A stretch of DNA of 64,000 nt from Bdellovibrionales bacterium (GCA_021731045.1 JAKFYE010000002.1:1-64000), one strand, 5' to 3'. Shown: positions 43,328 through 53,092, counted from the first letter of the stretch. The notes: generated by a model not told the origin, from the sequence alone. Program-made: numbers and translations.

Positions 43328-45262
43328 GTGGAAAAGGGTGATCTTAAAGTTCTTATTGTCGAAGACGATCAAACACTCGGTAAGGGTTTGGTTGAAGCTT
43401 TCAAAAAAGCGGGCTTCGGCGCGCTCCTCGCGAGCAAACCTGACGAAGCTTTAGCATTAACACAAATGCAGGTTTTTAATGCCTATGTTATTGACTGCCT
43501 TCTGCCTAAAATTTCAGGCTTAGATCTTATTAAAAAACTTCGCGAACAAATAGGGGCCGGCACGGCGGTCATACTCACGAGCGGAATTTACAAAGATAAA
43601 AACTTTGTTAAAGATGCCCTCGCACAAACTGGAGCTATTGCTTTTTTTGAAAAACCATTTAACCTTCCCGCGCTTATCGAAAGCGTTGAAAAATCTCTTA
43701 AAGATTTAATTGATGACCCTGTCGAACCTTTTCAAGAAATACTTTATAAAACAAGCAGCACTCCTGGAGAAAAAACAAAAGCCATTTCAAAAACTAAAAG
43801 CCTACACGGCTTTGATGTTATGCGCGCAATCTCTTATCTTATGGGTCCTTCAATTTCAGGAACCTTAACACTCAAAGACCGCGCTGACGGCAATGAGTCT
43901 TCGATTAGCTTTTCTGAAGGAAAAATTGTGAAAGCTATCGTTAAAGATCCACTTTCCTTTTTTGGGGCGCTGTTAGTAGAAAAAAACTTTATTTCAGCTG
44001 AAGAACTCGAGATGGCTTTAGCCACGCCTAATCCCAAAAAAGTCGGCGAACGTCTTGTCGACGCCAACGTGATTAGTCCGCATGTGATTTTTATCGTACA
44101 AGCAGAGCAAATGGCCATCCGTCTTTCTTTGCTTATCAAAGATACTTCTTACGAAATTTCTTGGAAAGACGAACTTATTCCACCCGGTGACTCAAGTATC
44201 GATCACGCATTATTTTATTCTTTTTGCAGCGCCTGGATTACGTCAAAATTAAATTTACAATGGTTAAAAGTTTTTTATCTTCCCTTGATGGAAAACAAAA
44301 TTTTGCGCAATCCTGGCTTTAATGAAACCCATCTTATTACCCGATTAGCTCCACTATCGAACATGCAAGGTTTCTCGAACCGTGCTGTTTCGGGCGTCAA
44401 TTTACAACAGTTGGTGAGCGATCACCCTCAAGAGGAAGAACGAATTTTAAGTGCTATTCATCTTATGGTCGTAACCGCACAAATTAGCTTTGATAAAACT
44501 ACAAAAGTTGTCGATATCGTATCTCAGATCGCGCGATTTAAACGCATTCGACATGACTTAGAAAATAAAAACTTTTTCGATATTTTAGGTGTCAGCACAA
44601 AGTCAAAAGCAAATGAAATTAAAAGAGCCTACCATGAGTTAGCCAAAGTCTTTCATCCGGATAAACTGAGTGCGACGACACCTGAAGAATTAAGGTCTTT
44701 AACCCGAGATATTTTTTCAAAAATGACCGTAGCTTATGAAACACTGAGTAACGAAACGTCTCGTGCGAATTATTTGAAGGAGCTCGAACAAGGACGGGCC
44801 GAAACAATTCTTCAATCAGAGGCTTTGTTTGAAGAGGCCAAAGCCTTTATTAAAGCCAGCCAAGCCACTAAGGCTTTAGAAAAAATTCGCGCGGCCATGG
44901 CCATACGACGACCGACCTCTGATCTTATTCTGCATTATCTATGGGCCCGTCTAATGACTCTCAGTGCGCATCAAGATCAACAACGTGAACTCTTGGACAT
45001 CGAAGCCGGCCTAGGTAAAATTCCACCAGAGGATCGTCACAGCGCTATATATTATTTTGTGAAAGGCTTATTCCAGAAATACTTAGGTGATTTTGATATG
45101 GCCAAGCGCAACCTGCAACACGCCCTTTCTCTAATGCCTAATTTTATTGAAGCCCAAAGAGAATTAAACGTTATGAAATCCAGTGAAAAAAACAAGCCCG
45201 TCGATATCTTCAAAGACGATCTCAGTTCTGTCGTTTCCTCACTATTTAAAAAGAAAAAATGA
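43328..45262 (+). CDS. REC - DUF4388 (PATAN) - DnaJ - TPR protein
   Basis: The 644-residue cytoplasmic protein joins four modules. Residues 1-130 are a receiver domain (VLIVEDDQ, acceptor aspartate in YVIDCLLPK near 55, FFEKPFN). Residues about 155-275 resemble a DUF4388/PATAN module (SISGTLTLKDR, SISFSEGKIVKAI, GALLVEKNFISAEEL). Residues about 416-480 are a J-domain with HPD (FHPDKL near 441). The rest is helical with a TPR-like end (YYFVKGLFQKYLGDFDMAKR). A J-domain would recruit DnaK, so phospho-signalling may be tied to chaperone action. It starts at GTG without a ribosome site; TATTAT ends 6 bases upstream. A clear terminator follows. Confidence 0.85.
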   Translation: MEKGDLKVLIVEDDQTLGKGLVEAFKKAGFGALLASKPDEALALTQMQVFNAYVIDCLLPKISGLDLIKKLREQIGAGTAVILTSGIYKDKNFVKDALAQTGAIAFFEKPFNLPALIESVEKSLKDLIDDPVEPFQEILYKTSSTPGEKTKAISKTKSLHGFDVMRAISYLMGPSISGTLTLKDRADGNESSISFSEGKIVKAIVKDPLSFFGALLVEKNFISAEELEMALATPNPKKVGERLVDANVISPHVIFIVQAEQMAIRLSLLIKDTSYEISWKDELIPPGDSSIDHALFYSFCSAWITSKLNLQWLKVFYLPLMENKILRNPGFNETHLITRLAPLSNMQGFSNRAVSGVNLQQLVSDHPQEEERILSAIHLMVVTAQISFDKTTKVVDIVSQIARFKRIRHDLENKNFFDILGVSTKSKANEIKRAYHELAKVFHPDKLSATTPEELRSLTRDIFSKMTVAYETLSNETSRANYLKELEQGRAETILQSEALFEEAKAFIKASQATKALEKIRAAMAIRRPTSDLILHYLWARLMTLSAHQDQQRELLDIEAGLGKIPPEDRHSAIYYFVKGLFQKYLGDFDMAKRNLQHALSLMPNFIEAQRELNVMKSSEKNKPVDIFKDDLSSVVSSLFKKKK

Positions 45263-45286
45263 TTGAGTAGAAAAACTTGAAAAGTC

Positions 45287-45324
45287 CCCGATCATTAAAA
45301 GCAATCGAGGACTCATTTTTCAGA
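45287..45324. terminator. Bidirectional terminator
   Basis: AGTCCCCGAT and ATCGAGGACT pair with one mismatch around an 11-base loop. The plus strand continues CATTTTT, and the minus strand gives GGGGACTTTTTC. It serves both the gene ending at 45262 and the minus-strand gene ending at 45326. Confidence 0.75.
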
Positions 45325-45325
45325 A

Positions 45326-45694
45326 TTAACGACAGATATAGCTGCCTAGATCTTTTCCGTTTACCTCTAAGCTAGATTCGTTGAGTTCATCAAGAAAAAT
45401 ACCAAAAGTAACCTTTAGATCATTCGACGAAAAATCAAATGAAACATCTTCTGTATTTACGACGCCATCAACCTCGAATTCTGCAGTTACATTTGCACCT
45501 TCAAAAAGTTCAAGACGATAAGATGCCGGCACACCCTCTATGACTTCACCCTGAATGAGAGGTGATAATACGACTGTTTTTTGACCTAATTTTTGAGTCG
45601 TACGGTTGTACTCTGTGCAAACAAATTTTTCGGCGGCCAAAGCAGGAACCGTCATCGCACAAAAGATCGCAACATAAATTAAATTCACTTTCAT
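45326..45694 (-). CDS. Small exported protein
   Basis: The 122-residue protein has a signal peptide (MKVNLIYVAIFCAMTVPALA, then AEKF). The mature part is a short beta-rich domain with one cysteine near each end (FVCTEY and the final YICR), which probably form a disulfide joining the two edges. AGGAG precedes the ATG at 10 bases. It has its own terminator and stands alone. No family recognised. Confidence 0.75.
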   Translation of the reverse strand: MKVNLIYVAIFCAMTVPALAAEKFVCTEYNRTTQKLGQKTVVLSPLIQGEVIEGVPASYRLELFEGANVTAEFEVDGVVNTEDVSFDFSSNDLKVTFGIFLDELNESSLEVNGKDLGSYICR

Positions 45695-45881
45695 AATAAT
45701 TTTCTCCTATTATTTTTATTTGAGTTGCGTGGGTCTACCATAAGTTCTCAATACGTCAGTCCAAAAATAAAATTGTGTAAAAGAATCACGGTAGACGGTT
45801 TTATCTCTTCGTAAAGGATGGAGGTCGTGATGCTGTTTTATAGGAAGACTGTAGAGATATTATGAGAGCGTATTAAGAGAA

Positions 45882-46979
45882 TTAATCCCAAACGCGTTTG
45901 ACGCTCCAAACGCTGATACCGAGAAATGTAATGGCGACGCCCCAGATACTCAGCCAAGGGGCAACCGTGCCTTGACGCGCTAGACTCTCACTTAAAACAT
46001 AGAAAGCCCAATAAAGTACGATAATGCCAATACATAAAACCAAACCGCTCGATTTGACTGCTCGTCGGTTAGTCACCGTGCCGAGTCCTACGCCGATCAA
46101 AGAAAATGTGAGACATGTGAGTGACAACGCCCAACGTTTGTGAAACTCCGTTTTTAACAGACGTAGACGTTCGGGCGTCAGATTGGTTTGTTTAAGACCA
46201 TCTTGAATATCTTGATATGTTAATGATTGCGGAGATTTTTCTCGCGTAAAATCTGTAGTGGGAGACGTCATCCGAATGTCGTATCCCACAAAATCCACCT
46301 TTGTATAATTGTCGGTCAGATTTCGGTGAATGTTACCATCTTTAAGATGTAATGTGGTTTTACCTTCAAAATCACTAGCGACTTGAACAAGCTGTCCTTC
46401 TTTGGCGATAATCGTTACTGGCATTTTTTCATCGCGTTCATTATAAATAAAAACTTTATTCATGTGGCCCGTTTTAGAATCAATCTGATCGGCATAAACG
46501 ACCAAATCAAAAAAGCCTTCAGAAAATGTACCCTCTCGTAACGTCGCCGTCACTTTTGAATTCGCAAGTTTAGAAATCAGCAGTTCAAATTGCCGATTGC
46601 CCCAGGGCCCTACTTGAAATGACGTATGTGCCGAAACCAGCGCTAACATAGTTCCTAAAATGACCGCCGGTAATGTGAGCGTCGACATACTAAGCCCTAC
46701 CGATCGCATGGCGATAATTTCTGAGTCTGAGCTTAAGCGTCCGTACGTCATTAAGACCGCAAACAATAAGCTCATTGGCAAAATGGCGGGTAAAAAACTG
46801 ATGGACATAAACCCCATCATTTCCACAATAGTTTTAATACTTAAACCATGAACTAAAACAAACTCTGTTAAACGTAACGCTTGAAACATGAGAAGAATAA
46901 AAATAAAAACCATAACTCCCAGAATTAAACCCGGAAGCATCTCAATAAAAATATATCGAGCGGCTTGTCGTCCTCTCAT
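45882..46979 (-). CDS. lptF: LptF/LptG family LPS-export permease
   Basis: The 365-residue inner-membrane protein has six helices, three at each end, around a beta-rich periplasmic domain. The N-terminal features are GLILGVMVFIFILLMFQALR and then LPMSLLFAVLMTYGRLSSDSE, both quoted in parts. This is the YjgP/YjgQ fold that moves LPS from the inner membrane with LptB. Whether it is F or G cannot be settled from one copy. It starts 2 bases after the kdsA stop, in a GT2-kdsA-permease operon. Confidence 0.85.
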   Translation of the reverse strand: MRGRQAARYIFIEMLPGLILGVMVFIFILLMFQALRLTEFVLVHGLSIKTIVEMMGFMSISFLPAILPMSLLFAVLMTYGRLSSDSEIIAMRSVGLSMSTLTLPAVILGTMLALVSAHTSFQVGPWGNRQFELLISKLANSKVTATLREGTFSEGFFDLVVYADQIDSKTGHMNKVFIYNERDEKMPVTIIAKEGQLVQVASDFEGKTTLHLKDGNIHRNLTDNYTKVDFVGYDIRMTSPTTDFTREKSPQSLTYQDIQDGLKQTNLTPERLRLLKTEFHKRWALSLTCLTFSLIGVGLGTVTNRRAVKSSGLVLCIGIIVLYWAFYVLSESLARQGTVAPWLSIWGVAITFLGISVWSVKRVWD

Positions 46980-46981
46980 GA

Positions 46982-47884
46982 TTATTGAACTGGAGACATC
47001 ATACCCACATTTTCGGGCGTACCAACGGCCTTTCTTACGGCGATGGCCATCTTCATTAGATTTTCAAAATTTGAAAGCGCAAGTTGAGAGGCTGCATCGC
47101 ACTTAGCCGACATCGGATCAGGATGAGTCTCTAAGAAGAGCGCATCGGCGCCTGCCGCGACGGCCGCGAGAGTTAGGTGTGGTACAAAACGTGGCTCACC
47201 ACCGGCAGGATCAGCACTTGAAATTCCGTATAAACGAACGACGTGAGTCGCATCAAAAACAACCGGAGCTCCCAGCTGTTGCATGACCGGAATCGAACGC
47301 ATATCCGCGACGAGGCGATTGTAACCAAAACACGCGCCGCGCTCGGTAAGCAAAACATTTTTATTTCCAACTGATGACAACTTACTGACAGCGCTATCCA
47401 TGTTTTCAGGAGCTAAGAACTGTCCTTTTTTTACGTTCACAGTTTTGCCCGTTTGTCCGCACGCGAGTACGAGTGATGTTTGTTGGCACATGTACGCAGG
47501 AATTTGCAACACATCTAAGTACTCGGCAGCTTTGTTTACATCTTCCGTACGATGAATATCGCTTAGTACAGGAATCCCAAACTCTTTACGAACTTTTGCT
47601 AAAATTTTAAGTCCTTCTTCGGCCATAGGACCACGCCAATTTTTTTCGCTTCCACGATTGTCTTTTTCGTACGAGCTTTTAAAAATTAAACCTACACCTA
47701 ATCGTTGCGTAATTTCTGTTAACGCGCGCGCCGTTCGCATAATAAGATCTTCGCTATCGATTACACACGGACCCGCAATGACTGAAAGTCCTTCGCCCGA
47801 GCCAATACGAATCTCACCACGTGCTGTTTTAATAACGCATTTTCTTTGCGGAAGTTCGACCGTTTCAATTCTTTTCTTTTCCAT
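46982..47884 (-). CDS. kdsA: 3-deoxy-8-phosphooctulonate (KDO8P) synthase
   Basis: The 300-residue barrel enzyme condenses PEP with arabinose 5-phosphate to make KDO 8-phosphate for LPS inner core. Diagnostic segments are VIAGPCVIDSE, FKSSYEKDNRGS, IQIPAYMCQQTSLVLAC (as QIPAYMCQQT), NVKKGQFLAP, LTERGACFGYN, DATHVV and FLETHPDP. The cysteine in AGPC marks the metal-dependent class, as in Aquifex. AGGAG lies 5 bases before the ATG. It is cotranscribed with a glycosyltransferase and the LPS permease. Confidence 0.95.
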   Translation of the reverse strand: MEKKRIETVELPQRKCVIKTARGEIRIGSGEGLSVIAGPCVIDSEDLIMRTARALTEITQRLGVGLIFKSSYEKDNRGSEKNWRGPMAEEGLKILAKVRKEFGIPVLSDIHRTEDVNKAAEYLDVLQIPAYMCQQTSLVLACGQTGKTVNVKKGQFLAPENMDSAVSKLSSVGNKNVLLTERGACFGYNRLVADMRSIPVMQQLGAPVVFDATHVVRLYGISSADPAGGEPRFVPHLTLAAVAAGADALFLETHPDPMSAKCDAASQLALSNFENLMKMAIAVRKAVGTPENVGMMSPVQ

Positions 47885-47910
47885 GAATTCTCCTGCCCAG
47901 GCTTTTCGCC

Positions 47911-48774
47911 TTACTTTAATAGCCGATAATTTTTGTATTCGCCTATACGAAACTTAAAGACTCGTTCAAAAACATCACTGGCGAAATAATTTAAATTCGT
48001 GAGGTTCCAATCATTTAAACTCATTTTATGTGAGAACGTCCAACCTTGTTTGATAATTCGCGTGGCCATAACTTGAGGATGTGCACCTTTGAATTTCCTC
48101 AAGCCGTATGATTTTTTAAATTCAAAGTTTTTATTCTCTTCATCCTTCTTAGTGCCATGCCACCAACGATCCAAAAGTTTTTTCTTCGTGCGCATGTTTT
48201 CTGGAGGTTTGACCCATCCATAGTGGAATACCCGAGCACCGGAATCGCGCACGTACGCTTTTTGAGCGTTCACGCGAAAACCTTGCGCGTCACCTACACT
48301 CTGAATGCCCGTATGCTTTTTTATAGCACGTATTTCAGAACGATACCAATTTCTAGATGTCGCGATCACTTCGTAACTGCCGTAAAAATGAAGATATTTA
48401 AAAAGCAAACCCTGAACCTGTTTGTCGTTCTCATATTTGATTAAATTTTGGCGCAAGCTATTTAAATCTGCTTCATGAAGGACTTCATCGCCTTGCAAAT
48501 ACACACACCAGTCATTGGCGCAATGCGCTAGCGCCTCGTTGGTTTTTTCGCTCAAAATAAGGCCACCTTGGGTCTTATTCGTGTCCCAATAAGAATCAAA
48601 GATTTTTATTTTAGAATCACCGATAGACGCGATTAACTCACGCGTCCCGTCCTCGGATTGTCCTACGCCCACGATCATTTCGTCTACAAGTGGTAATAAA
48701 CTCTTGATGGACTCTACCACAGGGTAATCCATAATTACGGCGTTTCTTATGATGGTAAAACCGCTTACTTTCAC
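47911..48774 (-). CDS. Family 2 glycosyltransferase
   Basis: The 287-residue protein starts with the GT-A nucleotide-sugar fold KVSGFTIIRNAVIMDYPVVE, then SEDGTRELI, and has the acidic QGDEVLHE at the position of the DxD-like metal site. It resembles single-domain GT2 enzymes for surface polysaccharide or LPS. It lies 26 bases upstream of kdsA on the same strand, supporting a role in LPS assembly. Sugar and acceptor unknown. Confidence 0.85.
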   Translation of the reverse strand: MKVSGFTIIRNAVIMDYPVVESIKSLLPLVDEMIVGVGQSEDGTRELIASIGDSKIKIFDSYWDTNKTQGGLILSEKTNEALAHCANDWCVYLQGDEVLHEADLNSLRQNLIKYENDKQVQGLLFKYLHFYGSYEVIATSRNWYRSEIRAIKKHTGIQSVGDAQGFRVNAQKAYVRDSGARVFHYGWVKPPENMRTKKKLLDRWWHGTKKDEENKNFEFKKSYGLRKFKGAHPQVMATRIIKQGWTFSHKMSLNDWNLTNLNYFASDVFERVFKFRIGEYKNYRLLK

Positions 48775-48867
48775 TCACAAAACAGATACCTCTAGACCCA
48801 GGTCGAGTCAAAAAGAATGGCGAAATGCGACTGGCGTAAACGAAAAGATTTTTAGTATTATATAAGA

Positions 48868-49545
48868 ATGAAGAAGATCATGTTTGTGATCGAAGATTAC
48901 AATGAAATGTTATTCGTCGAGACGGTTCTTAAGAAAATCGGGTTTGATTGTCTAGGTGTGCAAAATGACATGGGCATTGGAGACAAAGTCTTAAGTTTTT
49001 CACCCGCCATGATTCTCGTGGATGGATACGGAAGAAAAATTAATGGCCTTCAACTTTCGCAAAAGCTGAATCGTCCAAAAGGCGAACCCAAAATTGTATT
49101 GATTATGACTCCCCCAGAAACTGTCAGCGATCAGCTTCTAGCAAAACATAAAATCAGCGGACTCATCAATCGTCCCATTCATCCGGTTCAACTTATTGAA
49201 GAGTTAGCAAGAGTCTTAGAGCTCGACATTAAAGTACTTCGTGCGAAATTAGATCGACTCGGTCTTTTTCAAGATGGCCTTAAAGAAAAACTACAAATTG
49301 TAAAAGAAAGAAACAAAAAAGGAGCCGAAGAAGCGGCACCGGTCGACAATAAACTAAATATAGAAGATCGTATTAAAAGTTATCAAAAACATTTAGATGA
49401 ACTTCCCCCTCCTGAGGTTGATGGAGTCGCCCATAACAAAGTGGTCGATCAAGTTCGAGATTTTCGAGCACGTGAAAACGATCCTGAGCTCCGTCAAATA
49501 GACGAAGAACGTTCAGAATTTGTAAAAGCTTTATTTAAAAGATAA
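48868..49545 (+). CDS. Receiver-domain protein with altered conserved lysine
   Basis: The 225-residue protein has an N-terminal receiver fold (KIMFVIEDYNE; acceptor aspartate in ILVDGYGRK; IVLIMTPPETV). At the usual K-P site it reads NRPIHP, with the conserved lysine replaced by arginine, so phospho-signalling may be changed or absent. The C-terminal 100 residues are charged and helical with no output domain. There is no ribosome site; TATTAT ends 6 bases before the ATG, so the mRNA may be leaderless. Confidence 0.75.
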   Translation: MKKIMFVIEDYNEMLFVETVLKKIGFDCLGVQNDMGIGDKVLSFSPAMILVDGYGRKINGLQLSQKLNRPKGEPKIVLIMTPPETVSDQLLAKHKISGLINRPIHPVQLIEELARVLELDIKVLRAKLDRLGLFQDGLKEKLQIVKERNKKGAEEAAPVDNKLNIEDRIKSYQKHLDELPPPEVDGVAHNKVVDQVRDFRARENDPELRQIDEERSEFVKALFKR

Positions 49546-49612
49546 TTATCTAACCGCATTTACTTACGACCACCTAAAAGTATTTACTAAAATTTAAACA
49601 TTAAGCTCTTGC

Positions 49613-50521
49613 TTACTCAAGATTTAGCTTACGCTGAACCCCTAAGCTTTTAATTTCGCCTGCGAGTTCGAGCTCTATAAGTGTCGCAAGGTCATCCGCA
49701 TTGCGAATCATTTGTGCTCCATCAAAGAGCAATTGATTCGTTCCTAAAGCTTTAGGCTCCAAAGGATGCCAAGGTACGGCGGCCACAGGCTTACCCGATT
49801 GTAAAGCGTAACGCGCTGTTAGCAATGAACCACTTTTTATTTTAGCTTGAACTACAAGAAGCAAACGGCCCAAAGAGGCAATCAAACGATTGCGTTCGTG
49901 AAAATGATGTTTTTGAATGACCGCACTTGGCAAATATTCACTCATCACAGCTCCTCCACAAGCCACTATGTCAGGAATGTAAGAAGAAAAATCTTTAGGA
50001 TAAATATATTTTAATCCTGTTGGTAAAAAGGCAATGGTCTTTTGTTGATTTTGAATGCAAATCCGATGTGCAACTTGATCGATTCCACGTGCAGCTCCAC
50101 TAATCAAACCAAAACCAGATTTTAACAGCGACGCTAATTCGTTCTCCATCCATTCGACTGCGTCGTAAGTTGGCTCTCGACTCCCAACTATTGAAATAAA
50201 ATTATGAGTATTCCAATCGGCCGCGCCCATGTAACTTAAAAAAATTGGAGGCCATGGAAGATGCAAAAACTCGTCTGGATAGTAAACATCGCCCGGATAC
50301 GTGACTTTCCAACCTTTTTTATGCAAATACTCCAATTCGTCTTCAAGATAATCCAAAGTTCTCTGAATATCGACCCGATCAAGAGCTGCTAACCGAGGAT
50401 GAAATAAAAAGTGTTCGCGAACGTCTTTTAAGTCGCGTAAATGTGTTTGTGATTCAATAAACTCAAAATCAACTGGCCATTTATAATGACGATAGATCGC
50501 AGATAAAAAATAATTTTTCAT
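49613..50521 (-). CDS. dprA: DNA-processing protein DprA
   Basis: The 302-residue protein has the Rossmann core of DprA (Smf): SIVGSREPTYDAVEWM, GLISGAARGIDQVAH, VMSEYLPS and FHERNRLIASL. It loads RecA on incoming single strands in natural transformation. The N-terminal 90 residues replace the usual SAM-like region; no C-terminal winged helix is clear. I chose the ATG at 50521; a TTG at 50551 is in frame. With the split ComEC at 53.5-55.1 kb it suggests a competence system. Confidence 0.9.
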   Translation of the reverse strand: MKNYFLSAIYRHYKWPVDFEFIESQTHLRDLKDVREHFLFHPRLAALDRVDIQRTLDYLEDELEYLHKKGWKVTYPGDVYYPDEFLHLPWPPIFLSYMGAADWNTHNFISIVGSREPTYDAVEWMENELASLLKSGFGLISGAARGIDQVAHRICIQNQQKTIAFLPTGLKYIYPKDFSSYIPDIVACGGAVMSEYLPSAVIQKHHFHERNRLIASLGRLLLVVQAKIKSGSLLTARYALQSGKPVAAVPWHPLEPKALGTNQLLFDGAQMIRNADDLATLIELELAGEIKSLGVQRKLNLE

Positions 50522-50606
50522 AGTGCCTGACACGGTTGCAATCTGCGCCAAAACACGAAACGATATTGAATTCTTTTTTAATTAATAAAATCCGATGACC
50601 GATTTT

Positions 50607-52421
50607 CTATTCGGCCTCAAGTTCATCTTCAGTCACATCAGATGTTTCACCAGAAACATCATTCGACAACTCATCAGAGGTTGCGCCGCTGTCTATAGAA
50701 TCCTCGCCAGAATCGTAATAGATAAGTTCTCGGGAATTACCATCAGATGCCAACAAGCCAACGTTGTCGCCCGGCACAATTTCATCTGAAGATTGAAGTA
50801 CAATTGCGGTTGCAAAGCTTGGCGTGACTTTAGCAATTTTAATTGAACCAATTTTTTTGGCATTCATTGTCACTAAGCTCTTCGAATTTCTAGCTTTATC
50901 ATTCCGTATAACCGCCATCACATCGCCAACCGAAATTCCGGCATTCGCACCCACATCCAAATAAAGGACTGAGCTATCCGCCATTAGTTTTTGCTTAGGA
51001 TCATAAACACCACCAATAACTTCACCGTGCGTGCTATTTTCTTTACCATCCTTACTAAATGAAACTTTAGGAATGGCTTCACGAGTGAGCTTAGCCCCTA
51101 CCGACACTTGTCCGATCGAAGACATAACGATAGCTTTGTAAAGCGGCTCGACATCACTTGCTTGTTCCGTGATTTTTATGGTTCCCAGATACTCAATTTG
51201 ATGGCCTTCATTTTTTTTAAAATCAGATTTTTTTCCAATTCCAATGACTGTGTAGACTTCTCCAACTTGAGCATTGGGTACTTTTGCATACACGTATTGA
51301 TATGTAGAAGCCGTTTTCGCGTCCGTTTGCTCCATACTCATAATTTCGCCGTCAGAGTCTGGAACATACTCTGATAAATATCCCGTCAACGGAACAACTG
51401 GGGTACTAATTTGAGCTTTCTGTTTTGAAATAGAAAAACCTTCTTTATCATACGCGTCTTCATCTAAAGAAATGATGAACGGCAAACTCGGAGGAAGGTT
51501 CTTTAATACCGGACGTGATTTAGGACCAGGTGGAATTTCGGGAACTTCTTCCGCTAGGACTGGAGGAGCCGCTCCAATTTGGGCAACCGTCTGTTCAGAA
51601 GGCGGTTCAGTCTCACCATCGGTGACATTGATTCGTGGGGCTTGTTCAAGAGTGCCCGGCGTGAAACGAATGACTTTTCCCGGACTGATATTATGGGGAT
51701 TCGTAATGTCTTCGTTGAGCTGCCAAATTTTTGGCCAAAAGTAGCCCGTACCAAAGAATGTAACGCTAATGTCCCAAAGCGTATCGCCGTTTTGTACGGT
51801 GTAGTTCTCCGTCGCACGCTCACCCGCGCCTTGAACTTTCTGCAACCACTCATCATCAGAGGTTTTCTCTCTCATAAATTTTTCATAAATACGATTCAAG
51901 CGCGCCTCAAGTCTCGCATTAGGCTCGTCTTCTAATTGTGGCACCATTGATTGTTCGGCCACTTGCTCTTGCGGAGCAGGAGCTTCTTCGGCTACGTTTT
52001 CTTCTGTCGGAGGTGGAGTTGGACTCTCCTCTGGTGGAGGAACGCTCTCAGCTTGTTCCTGAGGTGTAGTGAGAGGAGGAGGTGGTTCTGGTTGTGTTAC
52101 TTTTTGTTCAGGCTCTTCGATTTCTAATTCTTTATTTAAATCAACCGTCTCTGAGCCTGACTTCGGACTTTCCATTTCTTCTAATTCTTTATCAAAAGTA
52201 TCGAGCTCACTTTGAGTTGTGGCATCATCTTTTTTAGGCTCGGCATTAAGGTCAAACTCTTCGCCATCTTTGACCGAGTTATCGCTACCAAACTCTTCTT
52301 TTTCAACTTGATCAAGTTCAGAAAAATCCAAATCATCTTGGTTCTGAGCAAATACACTTTGCTGATTGACTAAAATCAAAAGCAGCGCAAGGGCCAGCGC
52401 ACGAGAGCCTGTGATCTTCAC
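50607..52421 (-). CDS. Exported LysM-domain protein with Pro/Glu-rich stalk
   Basis: The 604-residue protein has a signal peptide (MKITGSRALALALLLILVNQ). About 130 residues of acidic and proline-rich repeats (EEPEQKVTQPEPPPPLTTP) follow, then a LysM domain near residues 205-260 (YTVQNGDTLWDISVTFFGTG, then NPHNISPGKVIRFTPG). A C-terminal region of about 320 residues contains two beta-rich units (VGEVYTVIGIGKKSDF; ISVGDVMAVIRNDKAR). LysM binds peptidoglycan. The start is GTG, overlapping the upstream lipoprotein gene by 4 bases. It probably works with that TPR lipoprotein at the wall. Confidence 0.86.
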   Translation of the reverse strand: MKITGSRALALALLLILVNQQSVFAQNQDDLDFSELDQVEKEEFGSDNSVKDGEEFDLNAEPKKDDATTQSELDTFDKELEEMESPKSGSETVDLNKELEIEEPEQKVTQPEPPPPLTTPQEQAESVPPPEESPTPPPTEENVAEEAPAPQEQVAEQSMVPQLEDEPNARLEARLNRIYEKFMREKTSDDEWLQKVQGAGERATENYTVQNGDTLWDISVTFFGTGYFWPKIWQLNEDITNPHNISPGKVIRFTPGTLEQAPRINVTDGETEPPSEQTVAQIGAAPPVLAEEVPEIPPGPKSRPVLKNLPPSLPFIISLDEDAYDKEGFSISKQKAQISTPVVPLTGYLSEYVPDSDGEIMSMEQTDAKTASTYQYVYAKVPNAQVGEVYTVIGIGKKSDFKKNEGHQIEYLGTIKITEQASDVEPLYKAIVMSSIGQVSVGAKLTREAIPKVSFSKDGKENSTHGEVIGGVYDPKQKLMADSSVLYLDVGANAGISVGDVMAVIRNDKARNSKSLVTMNAKKIGSIKIAKVTPSFATAIVLQSSDEIVPGDNVGLLASDGNSRELIYYDSGEDSIDSGATSDELSNDVSGETSDVTEDELEAE

Positions 52422-53092
52422 TTCACAGTCCTTTTCGAAGACGTCGCTTTACTAATTTTAGGCATTACAATACTTGCAGATTTTTTTTCGGTGATTTGCA
52501 AAGCGGCTTGGCGTGCCTCTGTACTACCGGGATATTGTTTAACGATACGTTTATAAATTTCATTCGATTGTTCGGCTAAATTGAGACGTGAGTAAATAGT
52601 CGCCTTCATTAATTCAGCAGAAACAACTTTATTCGAATGAGGATAGCTTTTTACGATACGGTCAAGCGTCTGCAAGCTCTCGCCTAAAGCTCCATTATTA
52701 TAGAGTAACGATGCCTGTAAGAAGAGGGAGTTATCTGCATGCACACTTTTAGGAAACGTTTTTAGTAGCATGCTATTCAGTCTTTTTAACTTTTCAATAT
52801 CGCGAATCCAATAGGCCTCTAGCGCCGCAGTATAAAGAGAGTGTTCACTGCTGGTTTCTTTGGGACTTAGGACCACTGTTGAAGTCTCAGCCGCCTTAGG
52901 TTTTTTAAGTGCCGTCTTTAATACTGTGTTTTGAGTTGCAAGATCTCGAACTTCTTTTTCTAGTTTACTGACATGCTCTATATATTTAGAGTTCGTCGCA
53001 GGCTTCTTTTTACCAAAATTAGCACAGCCTAAAGTAGAAAGAAGAATGGCAATCGCAATCGGAAATGTGAGTTTAAAAACTTTTTCTGACAT
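52418..53092 (-). CDS. TPR-containing lipoprotein (YbgF/BamD-like)
   Basis: The 224-residue protein has a lipoprotein signal (lipobox LSTLGC), a coiled coil (YIEHVSKLEKEVRDLATQN) and a C-terminal TPR domain (about residues 95-200: YTAALEAYWIRDIEKLKRL, HADNSLFLQASLLYNNGALG, AELMKATIYSRLNLAEQSNE). This is the layout of YbgF/CpoB-type proteins. I chose the ATG at 53092, preceded by AAGGA at 10 bases. It overlaps the LysM gene as GTGA, so the two are coupled. Confidence 0.82.
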   Translation of the reverse strand: MSEKVFKLTFPIAIAILLSTLGCANFGKKKPATNSKYIEHVSKLEKEVRDLATQNTVLKTALKKPKAAETSTVVLSPKETSSEHSLYTAALEAYWIRDIEKLKRLNSMLLKTFPKSVHADNSLFLQASLLYNNGALGESLQTLDRIVKSYPHSNKVVSAELMKATIYSRLNLAEQSNEIYKRIVKQYPGSTEARQAALQITEKKSASIVMPKISKATSSKRTVK

